Origin: Rhodospirillaceae bacterium | GTDB taxonomy: Bacteria > Pseudomonadota > Alphaproteobacteria > Thalassobaculales > Thalassobaculaceae | DNA: 64,000 nucleotides | Assembly: GCA_018401495.1 (NCBI GenBank) | Contig: JAGYJX010000004.1 | Span: 21,196-85,195, forward strand | Direction of reading: 5' to 3' | Made by a program: the position numbers and the translations under genes | Notes under the pieces: generated by a model | What the model was told of the DNA's origin: nothing | The model's database searches: none | The model's input: the letters and a program-made list of their open reading frames with translations, nothing else | Part shown: positions 9,024-17,617 of the stretch, one piece after another | How positions within the stretch are numbered: position 1 is the first letter of the stretch | Layout of the letters: the number at the start of each line of letters is the position of its first letter

Positions 9024-9524
9024 TCAGGAGCCGCCCGCCGTGTTGTACTTCAGGATCACCTTGCGCAGCCCGTTCATCAGCTCCTGGCCGATCGGCCCGC
9101 CATCGCCCTTGATCCGGGCTTGGCTGATCGCCTTCAGGGCGTCGACATGCATGCCGATGACACCCACCTCGGTGTCGCCGATGTCCTCGGAGAGATCGAT
9201 GAACTTGCAGGCGCTGTCGCCGACCTGGCTGACCAGCGGGTAGCCGAAGGTTCCCGCTTGGCCGCGCAGGTCGTGCAGGAGCCGGCGCAACCGCACCAGG
9301 CCGCGCTCACGGGTCATGCCGCCCTGGCGCACCTCCGCCATCGCCGAGGCGATGGCGGTCACGCTCTCGGCGAAGATGGTCTCGAACTCGCCGCTCAGCT
9401 TCTGAACCGATTCCTCCGCGTGGGCGATCATCGCGGTCGCGTCGACGCCGGCCTTCACCTTGACCTTGGATCGCAAGGGATTGGGGTTGTCGATGAACTC
9501 GACCTTCGGCTTGTCGTCGGCCAT
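9024..9524 (-). CDS. HPt-domain-like phosphotransfer protein
   Basis: Protein of 166 residues. The central motif [16 protein letters not shown] (H84) matches the histidine phosphotransfer signature HxLKGxAxxLG, set in a four-helix region from about 40 to 160. The N-terminal 30 residues are polar and probably disordered. The ATG at 9524 was chosen as the only good start before the conserved [10 protein letters not shown]. It lies downstream of a response regulator on the same strand, 53 bases apart, without a histidine kinase, so the pair may serve a kinase encoded elsewhere. HPt assignment is by motif only. Confidence 0.7.
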   Translation of the reverse strand: MADDKPKVEFIDNPNPLRSKVKVKAGVDATAMIAHAEESVQKLSGEFETIFAESVTAIASAMAEVRQGGMTRERGLVRLRRLLHDLRGQAGTFGYPLVSQVGDSACKFIDLSEDIGDTEVGVIGMHVDALKAISQARIKGDGGPIGQELMNGLRKVILKYNTAGGS

Positions 9525-9577
9525 TGACGGTGTCTCCAAGGTCGTCGGGCGGCGTCGTCCAGCGGGTCGGGCGCCTG

Positions 9578-10114
9578 TCAGGCGCGACCGACGGCGTCCA
9601 GGTCGTCGAGGCTGGTGCGCTGGCGATCCTCGACTCGCCGACGCGGCCCGACATAGTCGGGGTCGAACCGTCGCCGCCGATCCGGGCCGAAATAAGATCC
9701 TGTCCGGACGTAGCGCCGGGGGTTCTCGATGATCGACACGATCCGCGCGTACAGGCTGGCGGCCGAGACCGGTTTTGCCAGGAACTCCGTCATGCCGGCG
9801 TCGCGCGCCTGGATGATGTTGCGCGCGATGGTGTTGGCCGACACGACGATGACCGGCACCAGCGGGTTGATGCCGCGCTTGCCGCTGCGGATCGTCTCCA
9901 GAAGCTTCATGCCGCTCATGCCTTCCATCTCCCAATCCATGACCACCAGGTCGATCGGCGTGCTGCGCAGCTCCTCGAGCGCCTCGTGGCCGTCCCGGGC
10001 CTCGGCGACGTGCCGTATCGACAGCCCCCGCAGCACGTTCACGAAGACCGTGCGCATGAAGCGGTTGTCGTCCACCACCAGGGCGGACACGTTGTCGAGC
10101 GAATACGCCTTCAT
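9578..10114 (-). CDS. CheY-like response regulator with Arg-rich tail
   Basis: Receiver-domain protein of 178 residues. The acidic pocket D15/D16, phosphoacceptor D60 (VVMDWEME), S92 and K114 (LAKP) are all present. There is no DNA-binding domain. After the receiver, the tail (about 130-178) holds [15 protein letters not shown], a segment I associate with alphaproteobacterial CheY-like proteins of unknown output. It precedes the HPt-like gene on the same strand, suggesting a phosphorelay pair. Confidence 0.88.
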   Translation of the reverse strand: MKAYSLDNVSALVVDDNRFMRTVFVNVLRGLSIRHVAEARDGHEALEELRSTPIDLVVMDWEMEGMSGMKLLETIRSGKRGINPLVPVIVVSANTIARNIIQARDAGMTEFLAKPVSAASLYARIVSIIENPRRYVRTGSYFGPDRRRRFDPDYVGPRRRVEDRQRTSLDDLDAVGRA

Positions 10115-10285
10115 GGAATCGGTGTCGAACCCTGGCTTCGTGTAACGGCAGTCTATCGCCTCGACGGCGGACTGTCAGCACGACCGCCATCGCCGGTCCA
10201 GGGAGGGCCGCGCGCCGCCACGGCGCTTGCGCCGGGTCGCTGCGTTCCTATAATCCGCCGCTTCCGCCGACAGGCCGGAGGGGAC

Positions 10286-10792
10286 ATGACCAAGCACGCT
10301 GATGCGCCGGTGGTCGGCGTCGTCATGGGCAGCCAGTCTGACTGGGCCACCATGCGGCACGCCTCGGAGACGCTGACGGCGCTCGGCGTCGCCCATGAGT
10401 GCCGGATCGTTTCCGCGCACCGCACGCCCAAGCGCATGCTGGACTACGCCGAGGCCGCCCGCGGCCGCGGGCTCAAGGTGATCATCGCCGGCGCCGGCGG
10501 GGCCGCCCACCTGCCGGGCATGATCGCGTCGCTGACCTCGCTGCCGGTGCTGGGCGTGCCGGTGGAGAGCAAGGCGCTCTCGGGCATGGACAGCCTGCTG
10601 TCGATCGTTCAGATGCCGGGCGGCATCCCGGTCGGCACCCTCGCCATCGGCAAGCCGGGGGCGATCAACGCCGGCCTGATGGCGGCGGCGATCGTCGGGC
10701 TGCAGGATGCGACCGTGGCGGCGGCGCTGGTGGAGTGGCGGCGGCGCCAGACCGAGGCAGTGGCCGACCAGCCAGCGGATGAGGGCGCGTGA
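10286..10792 (+). CDS. purE: N5-carboxyaminoimidazole ribonucleotide mutase PurE
   Basis: Class I PurE of 168 residues, which converts N5-CAIR to CAIR in purine synthesis. The substrate motif GSQSDW is at 15-20, the catalytic SAHRTP at 43-48 (H45), and the GGAAHLPGM loop follows. The ATG at 10286 has a GGAGGGG ribosome-binding site. The stop codon overlaps the purK start (TGATG), so PurE and PurK are coupled, as expected for two consecutive steps. No anomaly. Confidence 0.97.
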   Translation: MTKHADAPVVGVVMGSQSDWATMRHASETLTALGVAHECRIVSAHRTPKRMLDYAEAARGRGLKVIIAGAGGAAHLPGMIASLTSLPVLGVPVESKALSGMDSLLSIVQMPGGIPVGTLAIGKPGAINAGLMAAAIVGLQDATVAAALVEWRRRQTEAVADQPADEGA

Positions 10793-11883
10793 TGGCCGCT
10801 CTGCCCCCGGGCTCGACCATCGGCATCCTGGGCGGCGGGCAACTCGGGCGCATGACCGCGCTCGCCGCCGCCAATCTCGGCTACCGCTGCCACATCTACG
10901 ACCCCGACGCCGGCGGGCCGGCCTCGCAGGTGGCGGCGGCGACCACCGTGGCGGCCTGGGACGACGCGGTCGCGCTGGACGGCTTCGCGCGCGCCGTCGA
11001 CGTCGTGACCTACGAGTTCGAGAACGTGCCGATCGAGACGGTCGACCGGCTGTCGGCACTGGTGGCGGTGCGGCCCGGCCCGCTGGCGTTGCAGGTCGCC
11101 CAGCACCGGGTCGAGGAGAAGCGGTTCGCCCGGCATTGCGGGCTTGAGACGGCGCCGTTCTGGGGGATCACCACCCTCGACGAACTGGCCGAGGGGGTCG
11201 CCGCGGTCGGGGTTCCGGCGATCCTGAAGACCAGCCGGTTCGGGTACGACGGCAAGGGCCAGATTCCGATCGGTCTCGACACCTCGCTGCGCGAGGCCTG
11301 GCAGGCGCTCGCCACCGACGACGCCATCCTCGAGCGCCGCATCGACTTCGTCGCCGAGATCTCGGTGATCGTCGCCCGCGGCGTCGACGGCGTGACCCGC
11401 GCGTTTCCGCCGGCGCTGAACGAGCATCGCGACGGCATCCTGCGGCGCAGCCTGGCGCCGGCGCCGGTGGCTCCCGAGATCCACGACCTGGCCTGCGCCG
11501 CCGCCGTCACCCTGGCGGAGCGGCTCGACCTGGTCGGGCTGCTGGCGGTCGAGCTGTTCGTGACCGAGGACGGGCGAGTGCTGGTCAACGAGATCGCGCC
11601 GCGGCCGCACAATTCGGGTCACTGGACGCAGGACGGCTGTACGACCTCGCAGTTCGAGCAGTTCGTGCGAGCGGTCGCCGGCCTGCCGCTCGGCCCCGTG
11701 GAGGCGCTGTTCGAGACCGAGATGGTGAACCTGATCGGTGACGACGCCCGCGACTGGCCCTCGCTGATGGCCGACCCGTCGGCCAAGCTTCACCTCTACG
11801 GCAAGGCCGAGATCCGGGACGGCCGCAAGATGGGGCACGTCAACCGGCGGCGGCGCCCCTGGCCCGGCGAAACGCCCGCATGA
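10792..11883 (+). CDS. purK: N5-carboxyaminoimidazole ribonucleotide synthase PurK
   Basis: ATP-grasp enzyme of 363 residues that makes N5-CAIR from AIR, bicarbonate and ATP and passes it to PurE. The N-terminal nucleotide loop is GILGGGQLGRM. The ATP-grasp core includes ILKTSRFGYDGKGQ, and the substrate region EIAPRPHNSGHWT is near residue 265. It is translationally coupled to purE. Its final 44 bases overlap the 3' end of the COQ9 gene on the opposite strand, an unusually tight convergent arrangement. Confidence 0.97.
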   Translation: MAALPPGSTIGILGGGQLGRMTALAAANLGYRCHIYDPDAGGPASQVAAATTVAAWDDAVALDGFARAVDVVTYEFENVPIETVDRLSALVAVRPGPLALQVAQHRVEEKRFARHCGLETAPFWGITTLDELAEGVAAVGVPAILKTSRFGYDGKGQIPIGLDTSLREAWQALATDDAILERRIDFVAEISVIVARGVDGVTRAFPPALNEHRDGILRRSLAPAPVAPEIHDLACAAAVTLAERLDLVGLLAVELFVTEDGRVLVNEIAPRPHNSGHWTQDGCTTSQFEQFVRAVAGLPLGPVEALFETEMVNLIGDDARDWPSLMADPSAKLHLYGKAEIRDGRKMGHVNRRRRPWPGETPA

Positions 11884-12505
11884 ACCGCATCGGGCTCGGC
11901 AGCTTGCCGCTGAGCTCGCGCCAGCGCCCGGTGATCTTCGGGATCCGCATGACGTCGGCGATCCGGCGGTCCAGGAACGCCCAGGTGTCGGCGTGGCCTT
12001 CCGAAGCGTCGTCCAGCCAGTACAGCAGGGTCGACGAGTACACCGCCGCGAGCAGGCCGCGCTTGCTGTAGAAGTTGAAATCGGTCGACCGGTCGCCGCA
12101 GGCCCACCAGATCGAATCAACGGTGCGGTAGAGGCTTTCGGCGGCGACCCTGGTGTTGCCGGGAAGGGCCAGGAAGGCTAGGCCGCGGCGCACCGCCTCG
12201 CGGTGCGGGGCCGCCTGCTCCAACCGGAGGCGGACGGCGAAGGCGATGCGCTCGCGGATCCGCATGGCGTCGAGGTCGGCGCTGCCGAGCGCCGCCACCA
12301 TCGCCTCGTCGGCCCGCCGCAGCCAGTGCTCGACGGCGCCGCGCACGCCGCGCGGAAACGCGATGTCGACATCCTCGGCGGTCAGCCCGGCGGAGACCGC
12401 GCCGTGGGTCAGGGCCTTGCGGCTCCAGCCGTCGAAGATCACGTTGGGCAGCGCGGCATCCAGGATACGATCGCGGAGCGCGTCCATCTCCGGCGTGCGA
12501 ATCAT
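11840..12505 (-). CDS. COQ9 family ubiquinone biosynthesis protein
   Basis: COQ9-like protein of 221 residues with a TetR-like fold. The conserved stretches WSRKALTHG, the AIR-type helix region, and YRTVDSIWWACGDRSTDFN followed by YSKRGLLAAVYSSTLLYW are diagnostic; the family binds lipids and supports COQ7 hydroxylation of ubiquinone precursors. The ATG at 12505 overlaps the def stop by four bases, so it is coupled to deformylase. Its 3' end runs 44 bases into purK. COQ9 near rpsU is a common alphaproteobacterial arrangement. Confidence 0.9.
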   Translation of the reverse strand: MIRTPEMDALRDRILDAALPNVIFDGWSRKALTHGAVSAGLTAEDVDIAFPRGVRGAVEHWLRRADEAMVAALGSADLDAMRIRERIAFAVRLRLEQAAPHREAVRRGLAFLALPGNTRVAAESLYRTVDSIWWACGDRSTDFNFYSKRGLLAAVYSSTLLYWLDDASEGHADTWAFLDRRIADVMRIPKITGRWRELSGKLPSPMRFMRAFRRARGAAAG

Positions 12506-13053
12506 GTCGTGGCCTCCTGCCGTCGCGCGGCCTCGGCCTCGAAGATCTCCTCGACGAAGCCGAACCGGGTGAAGTCTGTCATGCGGTCGAGATAGAGCAC
12601 GCCGTCCAGGTGGTCGACCTCGTGCTGGAGGACACGGGCGCGGGTCCCGGCCACCACCATCTCGAAAGGCTCGCCCTCGGGCGTGGTCGCGGTGACCCGG
12701 ACCCGGAGATGCCTCGGCACCTCGCCCCGCAGCCCGGGGATCGACAGGCAGCCTTCCCAGCCGAGCGCCATCAGGTCGCCGACCGGCTCCAGTACCGGGT
12801 TTATCAGCGCGGTCAGCGGGCACGGCCCGTCCTCGGGCAGGGTGCTGGCCCGCAAGTCGGGAACCTTGAAGATCAACACCCGGCGCAAGATCCCGATCTG
12901 CGGCGCCGCCAGCCCGATGCCACCGGCCTCGGCGAGCGAGTCGGTCATGTCCTCGATCAACTGCCGGATCTCCGGGGCGCCGGGATCGCCGACGGGATCG
13001 GCCGGACGCCTGAGCAGGGGATCGCCGACGCGGAGTATGGACTTGATCGTCAT
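12502..13053 (-). CDS. def: Peptide deformylase
   Basis: Metalloenzyme of 183 residues that removes the formyl group from nascent proteins. All three motifs are present: GIGLAAPQ at 45-52, EGCLSIPG at 100-107 with ligand C102, and HEVDH at 144-148 with the catalytic glutamate. Motif 2 has Ile where Val is most common. Transcribed divergently from rpsU and coupled to the COQ9 gene downstream. Many alphaproteobacteria carry more than one def, so this may not be the only copy. Confidence 0.95.
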   Translation of the reverse strand: MTIKSILRVGDPLLRRPADPVGDPGAPEIRQLIEDMTDSLAEAGGIGLAAPQIGILRRVLIFKVPDLRASTLPEDGPCPLTALINPVLEPVGDLMALGWEGCLSIPGLRGEVPRHLRVRVTATTPEGEPFEMVVAGTRARVLQHEVDHLDGVLYLDRMTDFTRFGFVEEIFEAEAARRQEATT

Positions 13054-13235
13054 GATGGGGCATATAGCGCGCCCGACGTTCCGGGTAAACCGGACCCGCA
13101 GGCGCGCCCCGCTGGCGCACCACGACAGGTTCCGGTATACTTGTTCAATGTCGGCGGCCAGGGTCCCCAGATCGGTGGGGTCCGTGGGCTGCCGTTCGCC
13201 ATGCCGAGATCGGAATTGAAAGGAGTGGGAAGTCC
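13054..13235. promoter_or_regulatory. Divergent promoter region def / rpsU
   Basis: Gap of 182 bases between divergently transcribed def and rpsU. A good -10 hexamer TATACT is seen at 13136-13141 on the plus strand, about 95 bases before rpsU, with no clear -35. AGGAG at 13221-13225 is the rpsU ribosome-binding site. Promoter assignment is by eye. Confidence 0.4.
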
Positions 13236-13439
13236 GTGCAAGTTACCGTTCGCGACAACAACGTCGACCAGGCCCTGCGCGCGCTGAAGAAGAAGATGCA
13301 GCGCGAGGGTGTCTTCCGTGAGATGAAGCTTCGCCGGAATTACGAGAAGCCGTCCGAGAAGAAGGCGCGCGAGCGCGCCGAGGCGGTTCGCCGGCATCGC
13401 AAGTTGATGCGGAAGCGCATGGAGCGCGAAGGCTACTGA
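13236..13439 (+). CDS. rpsU: 30S ribosomal protein bS21
   Basis: Very basic protein of 67 residues, the small-subunit protein bS21 involved in translation initiation. The N-terminal pattern [20 protein letters not shown] and the Arg/Lys-rich C terminus ([13 protein letters not shown]) are typical. The GTG start at 13236 has AGGAG ten bases upstream. A clear rho-independent terminator follows at 13484-13508. Single-gene transcript, divergent from def. Confidence 0.97.
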   Translation: MQVTVRDNNVDQALRALKKKMQREGVFREMKLRRNYEKPSEKKARERAEAVRRHRKLMRKRMEREGY

Positions 13440-13483
13440 CACACGGCGCCCGCGGAACTCCGGTTCCGGGACACCGACGCGGA

Positions 13484-13508
13484 GCCGCCCCTCGCCGGGC
13501 GGCTTTTT
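13484..13508 (+). terminator. Rho-independent terminator after rpsU
   Basis: A 7-bp GC stem (GCCGCCC at 13484-13490 with GGGCGGC at 13497-13503), a 6-nt loop, then TTTTT at 13504-13508. It separates rpsU from the nitrile hydratase operon. Confidence 0.85.
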
Positions 13509-13651
13509 GCGTGGTCGGGTGTCGACGGCGTCGAGGCAAGACCGGGGGATCGTGCCCGCATTGGCGTCCGGCAAAGCCGTTGCAGGCGTTGCCGGGGACG
13601 CCGGCCGGTCCTAGGATCGGCCCTCCACAGAGCCGTTCGGAGGAAGGCGCC

Positions 13652-14339
13652 ATGGCCGGCCACGACCATCACCACGATCACGGCCACCATCACCACGACC
13701 ATGGTGATGACCACGATCACGACCACGACCATGAGCATCCCCGGCTTGGCGAACTGCAGCTGCGCGTGAAGGCGCTGGAGTCTCTGCTGGTCGAGAAGGG
13801 GCTGGTCGATCCGGCGGCGCTCGACGAGTTCATCGACATCTACGAGACCAAGGTCGGGCCTCGCAACGGCGCTCGCGTCGTGGCGCGCGCCTGGACCGAC
13901 CCGGAGTTTCTCGACTGGTTGCGGCGCGACGCGTCGGCAGCCATCAAGTCCTACGGCTTCGAGGGCCGGCAGGGCGAGCACATGATCGTGGTGGAGAACA
14001 CCGACCGGGTTCACAACCTGGTCGTCTGCACGCTCTGCTCCTGCTACCCGTGGCCGGTCCTGGGGCTTGCCGCCGGTCTGGTACAAATCGGCGCCTTATC
14101 GGTCGCGCGCGGTGATCGACCCGCGCGGCGTGCTTGCGGATTTCGGGACCGTGCTGCCGGACGACGTCGAGGTCCGGGTTTGGGACTCCACCGCCGAGGT
14201 GCGCTACCTGGTGCTGCCGAAGCGGCCGGCCGGAACCGAGGGGCTGACCGAGGACGAGCTGGCGGCCCTGGTCTCTCGGAACGCCATGATCGGCGTCGAG
14301 ACGGTCCCGGCTCCGGCGGCGGGGAGGGCGGCGGAATGA
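13652..14339 (+). CDS. nthA: Cobalt-type nitrile hydratase alpha subunit, frameshifted
   Basis: Metal-binding subunit of nitrile hydratase, which hydrates nitriles to amides. The active-site motif VCTLCSC (125-131; C126, C129, C131) has the Thr typical of the cobalt form. Residues 1-29 are a striking His/Asp tract with 15 histidines and 8 aspartates, not part of the catalytic core. The frame changes near 14068: after PWPVLGL, coding continues as [15 protein letters not shown] one base later, consistent with one inserted G. Start ATG 13652 has GGAGGAAGG. The stop overlaps nthB (ATGA). Confidence 0.92.
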
Positions 14340-14992
14340 ACGGCGCGCACGACATGGGCGGGATGCACGGCTTCGGGCCGGTGCAGGACGAGCCCGAGGA
14401 CGACCGCTTCCACGGCGAGTGGGAGCGCCGGGCGTTCGCGCTGACGCTGGCCTGTGGCGGTCTCGGGAAATGGACCATCGATCAGGCGCGGTCGGCGCGC
14501 GAGCACCAGCCGCCGGCCCAGTACCTCGCCAACACCTATTTCGAGCAGTGGCTGCACGGGCTCGAGGTCCTGCTGGTGGAGAAGGGCCTGGTGACCGCCG
14601 AGGAACTGCGCACCGGCAAGGCGTTGACGCCGAAGCCGGATGGCGTCGAGGCGATCAAGGCGGAGCGCGTGGTCAAGGCGCTGCAGCAGGGATCGCCCTA
14701 CACCCGCGAGGTCAACCGGGCGCCGCGCTTCGCGATCGGCGACAGGGTGCTGGTCCGCAACGACCACCCGGTCGGCCACACCCGGGCGCCGCGCTACGTA
14801 CGCGGGCGTATCGGCCGGGTGGTCCTCCACCACGGCGCCCACGTCTACGCCGACACCTCGGCCAAGGGCGAGCGCGGAATCGCACACCACCTCTACAACC
14901 TCGCCTTCGACTCGATCGAGCTCTGGGGGGCGGACGCCCAGCCGGGTGCGGTGCACCTGGATCTCTGGGAGCCTTACCTGGAGCCGGCATGA
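14336..14992 (+). CDS. nthB: Nitrile hydratase beta subunit
   Basis: Beta subunit of 218 residues, intact. The N-terminal [16 protein letters not shown] with paired acidic residues, the segment [19 protein letters not shown], and the C-terminal SH3-like half ([11 protein letters not shown], then [15 protein letters not shown]) are characteristic. It packs against the alpha subunit and closes the substrate channel. It starts within the nthA stop, and its own stop overlaps the accessory gene, giving a tightly coupled alpha-beta-activator order. Confidence 0.95.
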   Translation: MNGAHDMGGMHGFGPVQDEPEDDRFHGEWERRAFALTLACGGLGKWTIDQARSAREHQPPAQYLANTYFEQWLHGLEVLLVEKGLVTAEELRTGKALTPKPDGVEAIKAERVVKALQQGSPYTREVNRAPRFAIGDRVLVRNDHPVGHTRAPRYVRGRIGRVVLHHGAHVYADTSAKGERGIAHHLYNLAFDSIELWGADAQPGAVHLDLWEPYLEPA

Positions 14993-15357
14993 GCACCGCC
15001 GTTCCGCTCGACACGCTGCCGCGGATCCCCGTCGACCGCGACGGCCCGGTGTTTCGCGAGCCGTGGGAGGCGCAGGCCTTCGCGATGACGGTGAAGCTGC
15101 ACGAGGGCGGGCTGTTCACCTGGAACGAGTGGGCGGCCGCGCTGTCGGCGGAGATCGAGGCGGCCCAGGCGGCGGGCGATCCCGACCTCGGCGACACCTA
15201 CTACCGGCACTGGCTGAAGGCGCTGGAAGGTCTGGTGCTGGCCCGCACCGACCTGACACCGGATCGCCTCGACCGCCGCGCCGAGGCCTGGGCCCGCGCC
15301 GCCGAGCGCGCCCCGCACGGCGAGCCGATCCTGCTGCCGGAGGACGAACGCGACTAG
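14989..15357 (+). CDS. Nitrile hydratase accessory (activator) protein
   Basis: Protein of 122 residues matching the small nitrile hydratase accessory proteins. The core [20 protein letters not shown], then [14 protein letters not shown] and [13 protein letters not shown], resembles the N-terminal part of the beta subunit. In cobalt enzymes such proteins deliver metal and support cysteine oxidation by subunit exchange. Its ATG overlaps the nthB stop by four bases. No cobalt transporter gene follows; the next genes are a toxin-antitoxin pair. Confidence 0.88.
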   Translation: MSTAVPLDTLPRIPVDRDGPVFREPWEAQAFAMTVKLHEGGLFTWNEWAAALSAEIEAAQAAGDPDLGDTYYRHWLKALEGLVLARTDLTPDRLDRRAEAWARAAERAPHGEPILLPEDERD

Positions 15358-15379
15358 CAATCCGGCTGGCGGCTTCCAA

Positions 15380-15407
15380 ATGAAAGGCTGATGCTTTATT
15401 CTTTCAT
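15380..15407. promoter_or_regulatory. Inverted repeat, probable antitoxin operator
   Basis: ATGAAAG at 15380-15386 and CTTTCAT at 15401-15407 are perfect inverted arms, centres 21 bp apart (two helical turns). They lie just before the antitoxin start, where autoregulatory operators of toxin-antitoxin operons sit. Role inferred. Confidence 0.5.
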
Positions 15408-15420
15408 GTGGAAGGATGCG

Positions 15421-15807
15421 ATGACGGCACGCTTGGCCATACCCGACAATGCAGCAGCCGACGAGCGCGCGCGTGTCGTGACGACGGCGGTGCTGCGGGC
15501 GGCCGCGTCCTGGCAGATCAGCAAGACGGTCCTCGCCCGGATCCTCGGCCTCTCGCCGGCGTCGGTCACCCGCCTGTCGGCCGGCGGCGAGTTGCGGCCG
15601 GGCACCAAGCCTTACGAATTGGGCCTGCTGCTGCTGCGGCTCTACCGCTCCCTCGACGCCATCATGGGCGGCGATCGGGACCTCGCCCGGCAATGGCTGG
15701 CGGCGCACAACCGGGCGCTCGGCGGACGGCCGGTCGACCGGATCACCACCATCGTCGGACTGACCGAGGCGGCGGCCCATGTGGACGCCTTCCGAGCTCG
15801 CGTCTGA
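15421..15807 (+). CDS. Xre/MbcA/ParS-type antitoxin
   Basis: Antitoxin of 128 residues with an N-terminal helix-turn-helix (about 30-75, SWQISKTVLARILGLSPASVTRL) and a C-terminal toxin-binding domain (DUF2384) with GGDRDLARQWLAAHNRALGG. It neutralises the RES toxin encoded directly downstream and probably represses the operon through the inverted repeat at 15380-15407. Earlier in-frame ATGs (15391, 15406) fall in or beside that repeat; ATG 15421 has GGAAGG five bases before it and is preferred. The gene overlaps the toxin start by 29 bases. Confidence 0.87.
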   Translation: MTARLAIPDNAAADERARVVTTAVLRAAASWQISKTVLARILGLSPASVTRLSAGGELRPGTKPYELGLLLLRLYRSLDAIMGGDRDLARQWLAAHNRALGGRPVDRITTIVGLTEAAAHVDAFRARV

Positions 15808-16528
15808 GCGCCGGCCGGTCGCGGGCGCCTATTGGCGCATCGTCGAGGCGCAGCACCGCAATTCCACCCTGGCCCTGGTCGAGGACGCCAGCCTCGTCGA
15901 TCAGGCCATCCTCGAAGCCGAGATCGAATCGGTGAAGCCGACGGTGCCGGAGGCGGCGAGGGGGCTGCACTACCTGCTGTTCACGCCGTTCCGCTATCGA
16001 CCGGGCTATCCCGGATCGCGCTTCCGGCGCCACGACCAGGGGCCGGACGCGGCCGACGGGGTGTTCTACGCCGCCGAATCCGTGGAGACCGCCCTGGCCG
16101 AAACGGCGTTCTACCGGTTCCTGTTCTTCAGCCTGACGGACATGGCGGGGCGGCCCGGCGGCACCCCGCACACCGCCTTCCTGACCGATGTCGCCGGCCC
16201 GGCGCTCGACCTGACGCGACCGCCGCTCGACCGCGACCGGGCGGTCTGGACGCATCCGACCGATTACGGGCCCTGCCAGGACCTCGCCGACGCGGCGCGG
16301 CGCGCCGAGGCGGAGGCGATCGTGTACCAGAGCGTCCGCGATCCGGCGGGTGGCCGGAACATCGCCGTGCTGTCCCCCGAGGCCCTCGGCCGCGGCCGCC
16401 AGGTCACCGCCCAGCAGACCTGGTGGATCCACATGACGCCGGACGTGGTGACCGGAGTCTGCGAGTTCCCGCCGCGAGGGCTGTCGTTCCGGCGGCGCGA
16501 CTTTGCCGATCCCCGGCTCGCATCATGA
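15779..16528 (+). CDS. RES-domain toxin (NAD+-degrading family)
   Basis: Toxin of 249 residues. The RES domain is seen in YWRIVEAQH, YRPGYPGSRFR (conserved Arg), GVFYAAESVETALAE (conserved Tyr and Glu) and VYQSVRDP (conserved Ser). Characterised RES toxins deplete cellular NAD+, by glycohydrolysis or phosphorolysis, or ADP-ribosylate a target. The gene begins within the antitoxin gene, the usual antitoxin-first order. It appears intact and not truncated. Confidence 0.9.
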   Translation: MWTPSELASERRPVAGAYWRIVEAQHRNSTLALVEDASLVDQAILEAEIESVKPTVPEAARGLHYLLFTPFRYRPGYPGSRFRRHDQGPDAADGVFYAAESVETALAETAFYRFLFFSLTDMAGRPGGTPHTAFLTDVAGPALDLTRPPLDRDRAVWTHPTDYGPCQDLADAARRAEAEAIVYQSVRDPAGGRNIAVLSPEALGRGRQVTAQQTWWIHMTPDVVTGVCEFPPRGLSFRRRDFADPRLAS

Positions 16529-16564
16529 ACGCCGGGCTCGCCGCCCTGTCCGGCGCCGGCGGGG

Positions 16565-17275
16565 TCACTCGCCCCGGCTCTCCTTCGGGACCAGGGCGTG
16601 CAGCGCCAGGGCCAGATCGGCGATCGGCTGGGTCTGGACGATGACCCGGCCGGGTCCGGTGAGCTGGGTGACGAACAGGCCTTCGCCGCCGAACAGCATG
16701 TTCTTGATGCCGCGCTGGAAGGTGATCGCGTAGTCGCAGGTCGCCGAGAATCCGACCAGGCAGCCGGTCGACACCGAAACGGTCTCGCCGGCGGCGAGCG
16801 TCCGTTCCACCAGGGTGCCGCCGGCCGCCAGGAACGCCCAGCCCTCGCCCTCCAGCTTCTGCAGGATCAGACCCTCGCCGCCGAACAGGCCCGAAGTCAG
16901 GCGCCGGGTGAGGGCGATGGTGATGCCGATGCCCTTGGCGCTCGCCAGATAGGAGCGGCGCTGGCAGTAGAACGCCCCGCCCTCGGCGGCCAGGTCGAGC
17001 GGCCGGATCTGGCCCGGCATCGGCGAGGCGAAGCAGACCGAGCGCCGCACGCTGCCGGTGTTGGAGAAGAAGGTCATGAAGAACGTCTCGCCCGAGACCT
17101 TGCGCAGGATCGAGCCGAGGAAGCCGCCCGGCATCCCGGTCGACATCTCGATGTCGGGCTCCATCATCACCATGGTGCCGGCCTCGGCCTGCACAGCCTC
17201 GCCCGGATCCAGCGTGATGGTCAGCATCGGCGAGAAGTCGCCCTCGATGGTGTAGTCGATCACGTCGGCGGCCAT
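16565..17275 (-). CDS. AIM24/TIGR00266 family protein
   Basis: Beta-rich protein of 236 residues. The repeating motif LFGGEGLILQKLEG and LFGGEGLFVTQLTGPG, with PGGFLGSILRKVSGE, is typical of the AIM24 (DUF124) family. No signal peptide or membrane helix is evident. Bacterial roles are undefined; the yeast mitochondrial relative affects inner membrane organisation. The gene converges on the RES toxin and lies 39 bases after azlD on the same strand, perhaps in one transcript. Confidence 0.87.
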   Translation of the reverse strand: MAADVIDYTIEGDFSPMLTITLDPGEAVQAEAGTMVMMEPDIEMSTGMPGGFLGSILRKVSGETFFMTFFSNTGSVRRSVCFASPMPGQIRPLDLAAEGGAFYCQRRSYLASAKGIGITIALTRRLTSGLFGGEGLILQKLEGEGWAFLAAGGTLVERTLAAGETVSVSTGCLVGFSATCDYAITFQRGIKNMLFGGEGLFVTQLTGPGRVIVQTQPIADLALALHALVPKESRGE

Positions 17276-17314
17276 GGCGTTCCTCCGGGCTGCTGCTGCC
17301 GGAGAAGTGACGCT

Positions 17315-17617
17315 TCAGAGCAGTTGGCGCAAGACCGCGACCAGGCCGACGGCGCCGAAGGTGGCGATCAGCGCCGACTGGCGCAGCAGGCCGAGCGTCA
17401 CCGCGACGGCGATGGCCACCGCGGCCGCCCAGCCGCCCTGCAGCGCCATCGGCGCCAGGATGGCGATCACCACCGCTCCCGGCAGGTGGTGCAGCCAGCT
17501 CCGCACGAAGCCGACCTCGGGAATCAGGCGCATCAGCCAGAAGCCGCCGACCCGCGTCAGGTAGGTCACCAGCGCCATCACCAGGATGGCGGCGAGCGCC
17601 TGGAACTCGCCGGTCAT
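17315..17617 (-). CDS. azlD: AzlD family branched-chain amino acid exporter subunit
   Basis: Small membrane protein of 100 residues with three to four helices. The motif VTYLTRVGGFWLMRLIP near residue 17 and LPGAVVIAILAPMAL are typical of AzlD (AzlF, BrnE). With AzlC it forms an exporter of branched-chain amino acids. The start overlaps the azlC stop by four bases, so the pair is coupled. Confidence 0.9.
   Translation of the reverse strand: MTGEFQALAAILVMALVTYLTRVGGFWLMRLIPEVGFVRSWLHHLPGAVVIAILAPMALQGGWAAAVAIAVAVTLGLLRQSALIATFGAVGLVAVLRQLL

Noticed and set aside
13652..13740. His-codon tract as a simple tandem DNA repeat or CRISPR-like array
   Set aside because: Periods are irregular and there are no spacers; it is part of the nthA coding sequence with a good ribosome-binding site.
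14060..14075. Frame change in nthA as a programmed ribosomal frameshift
   Set aside because: No slippery heptamer or downstream pseudoknot is evident, and many unrelated genes in the window show the same kind of one-base change.
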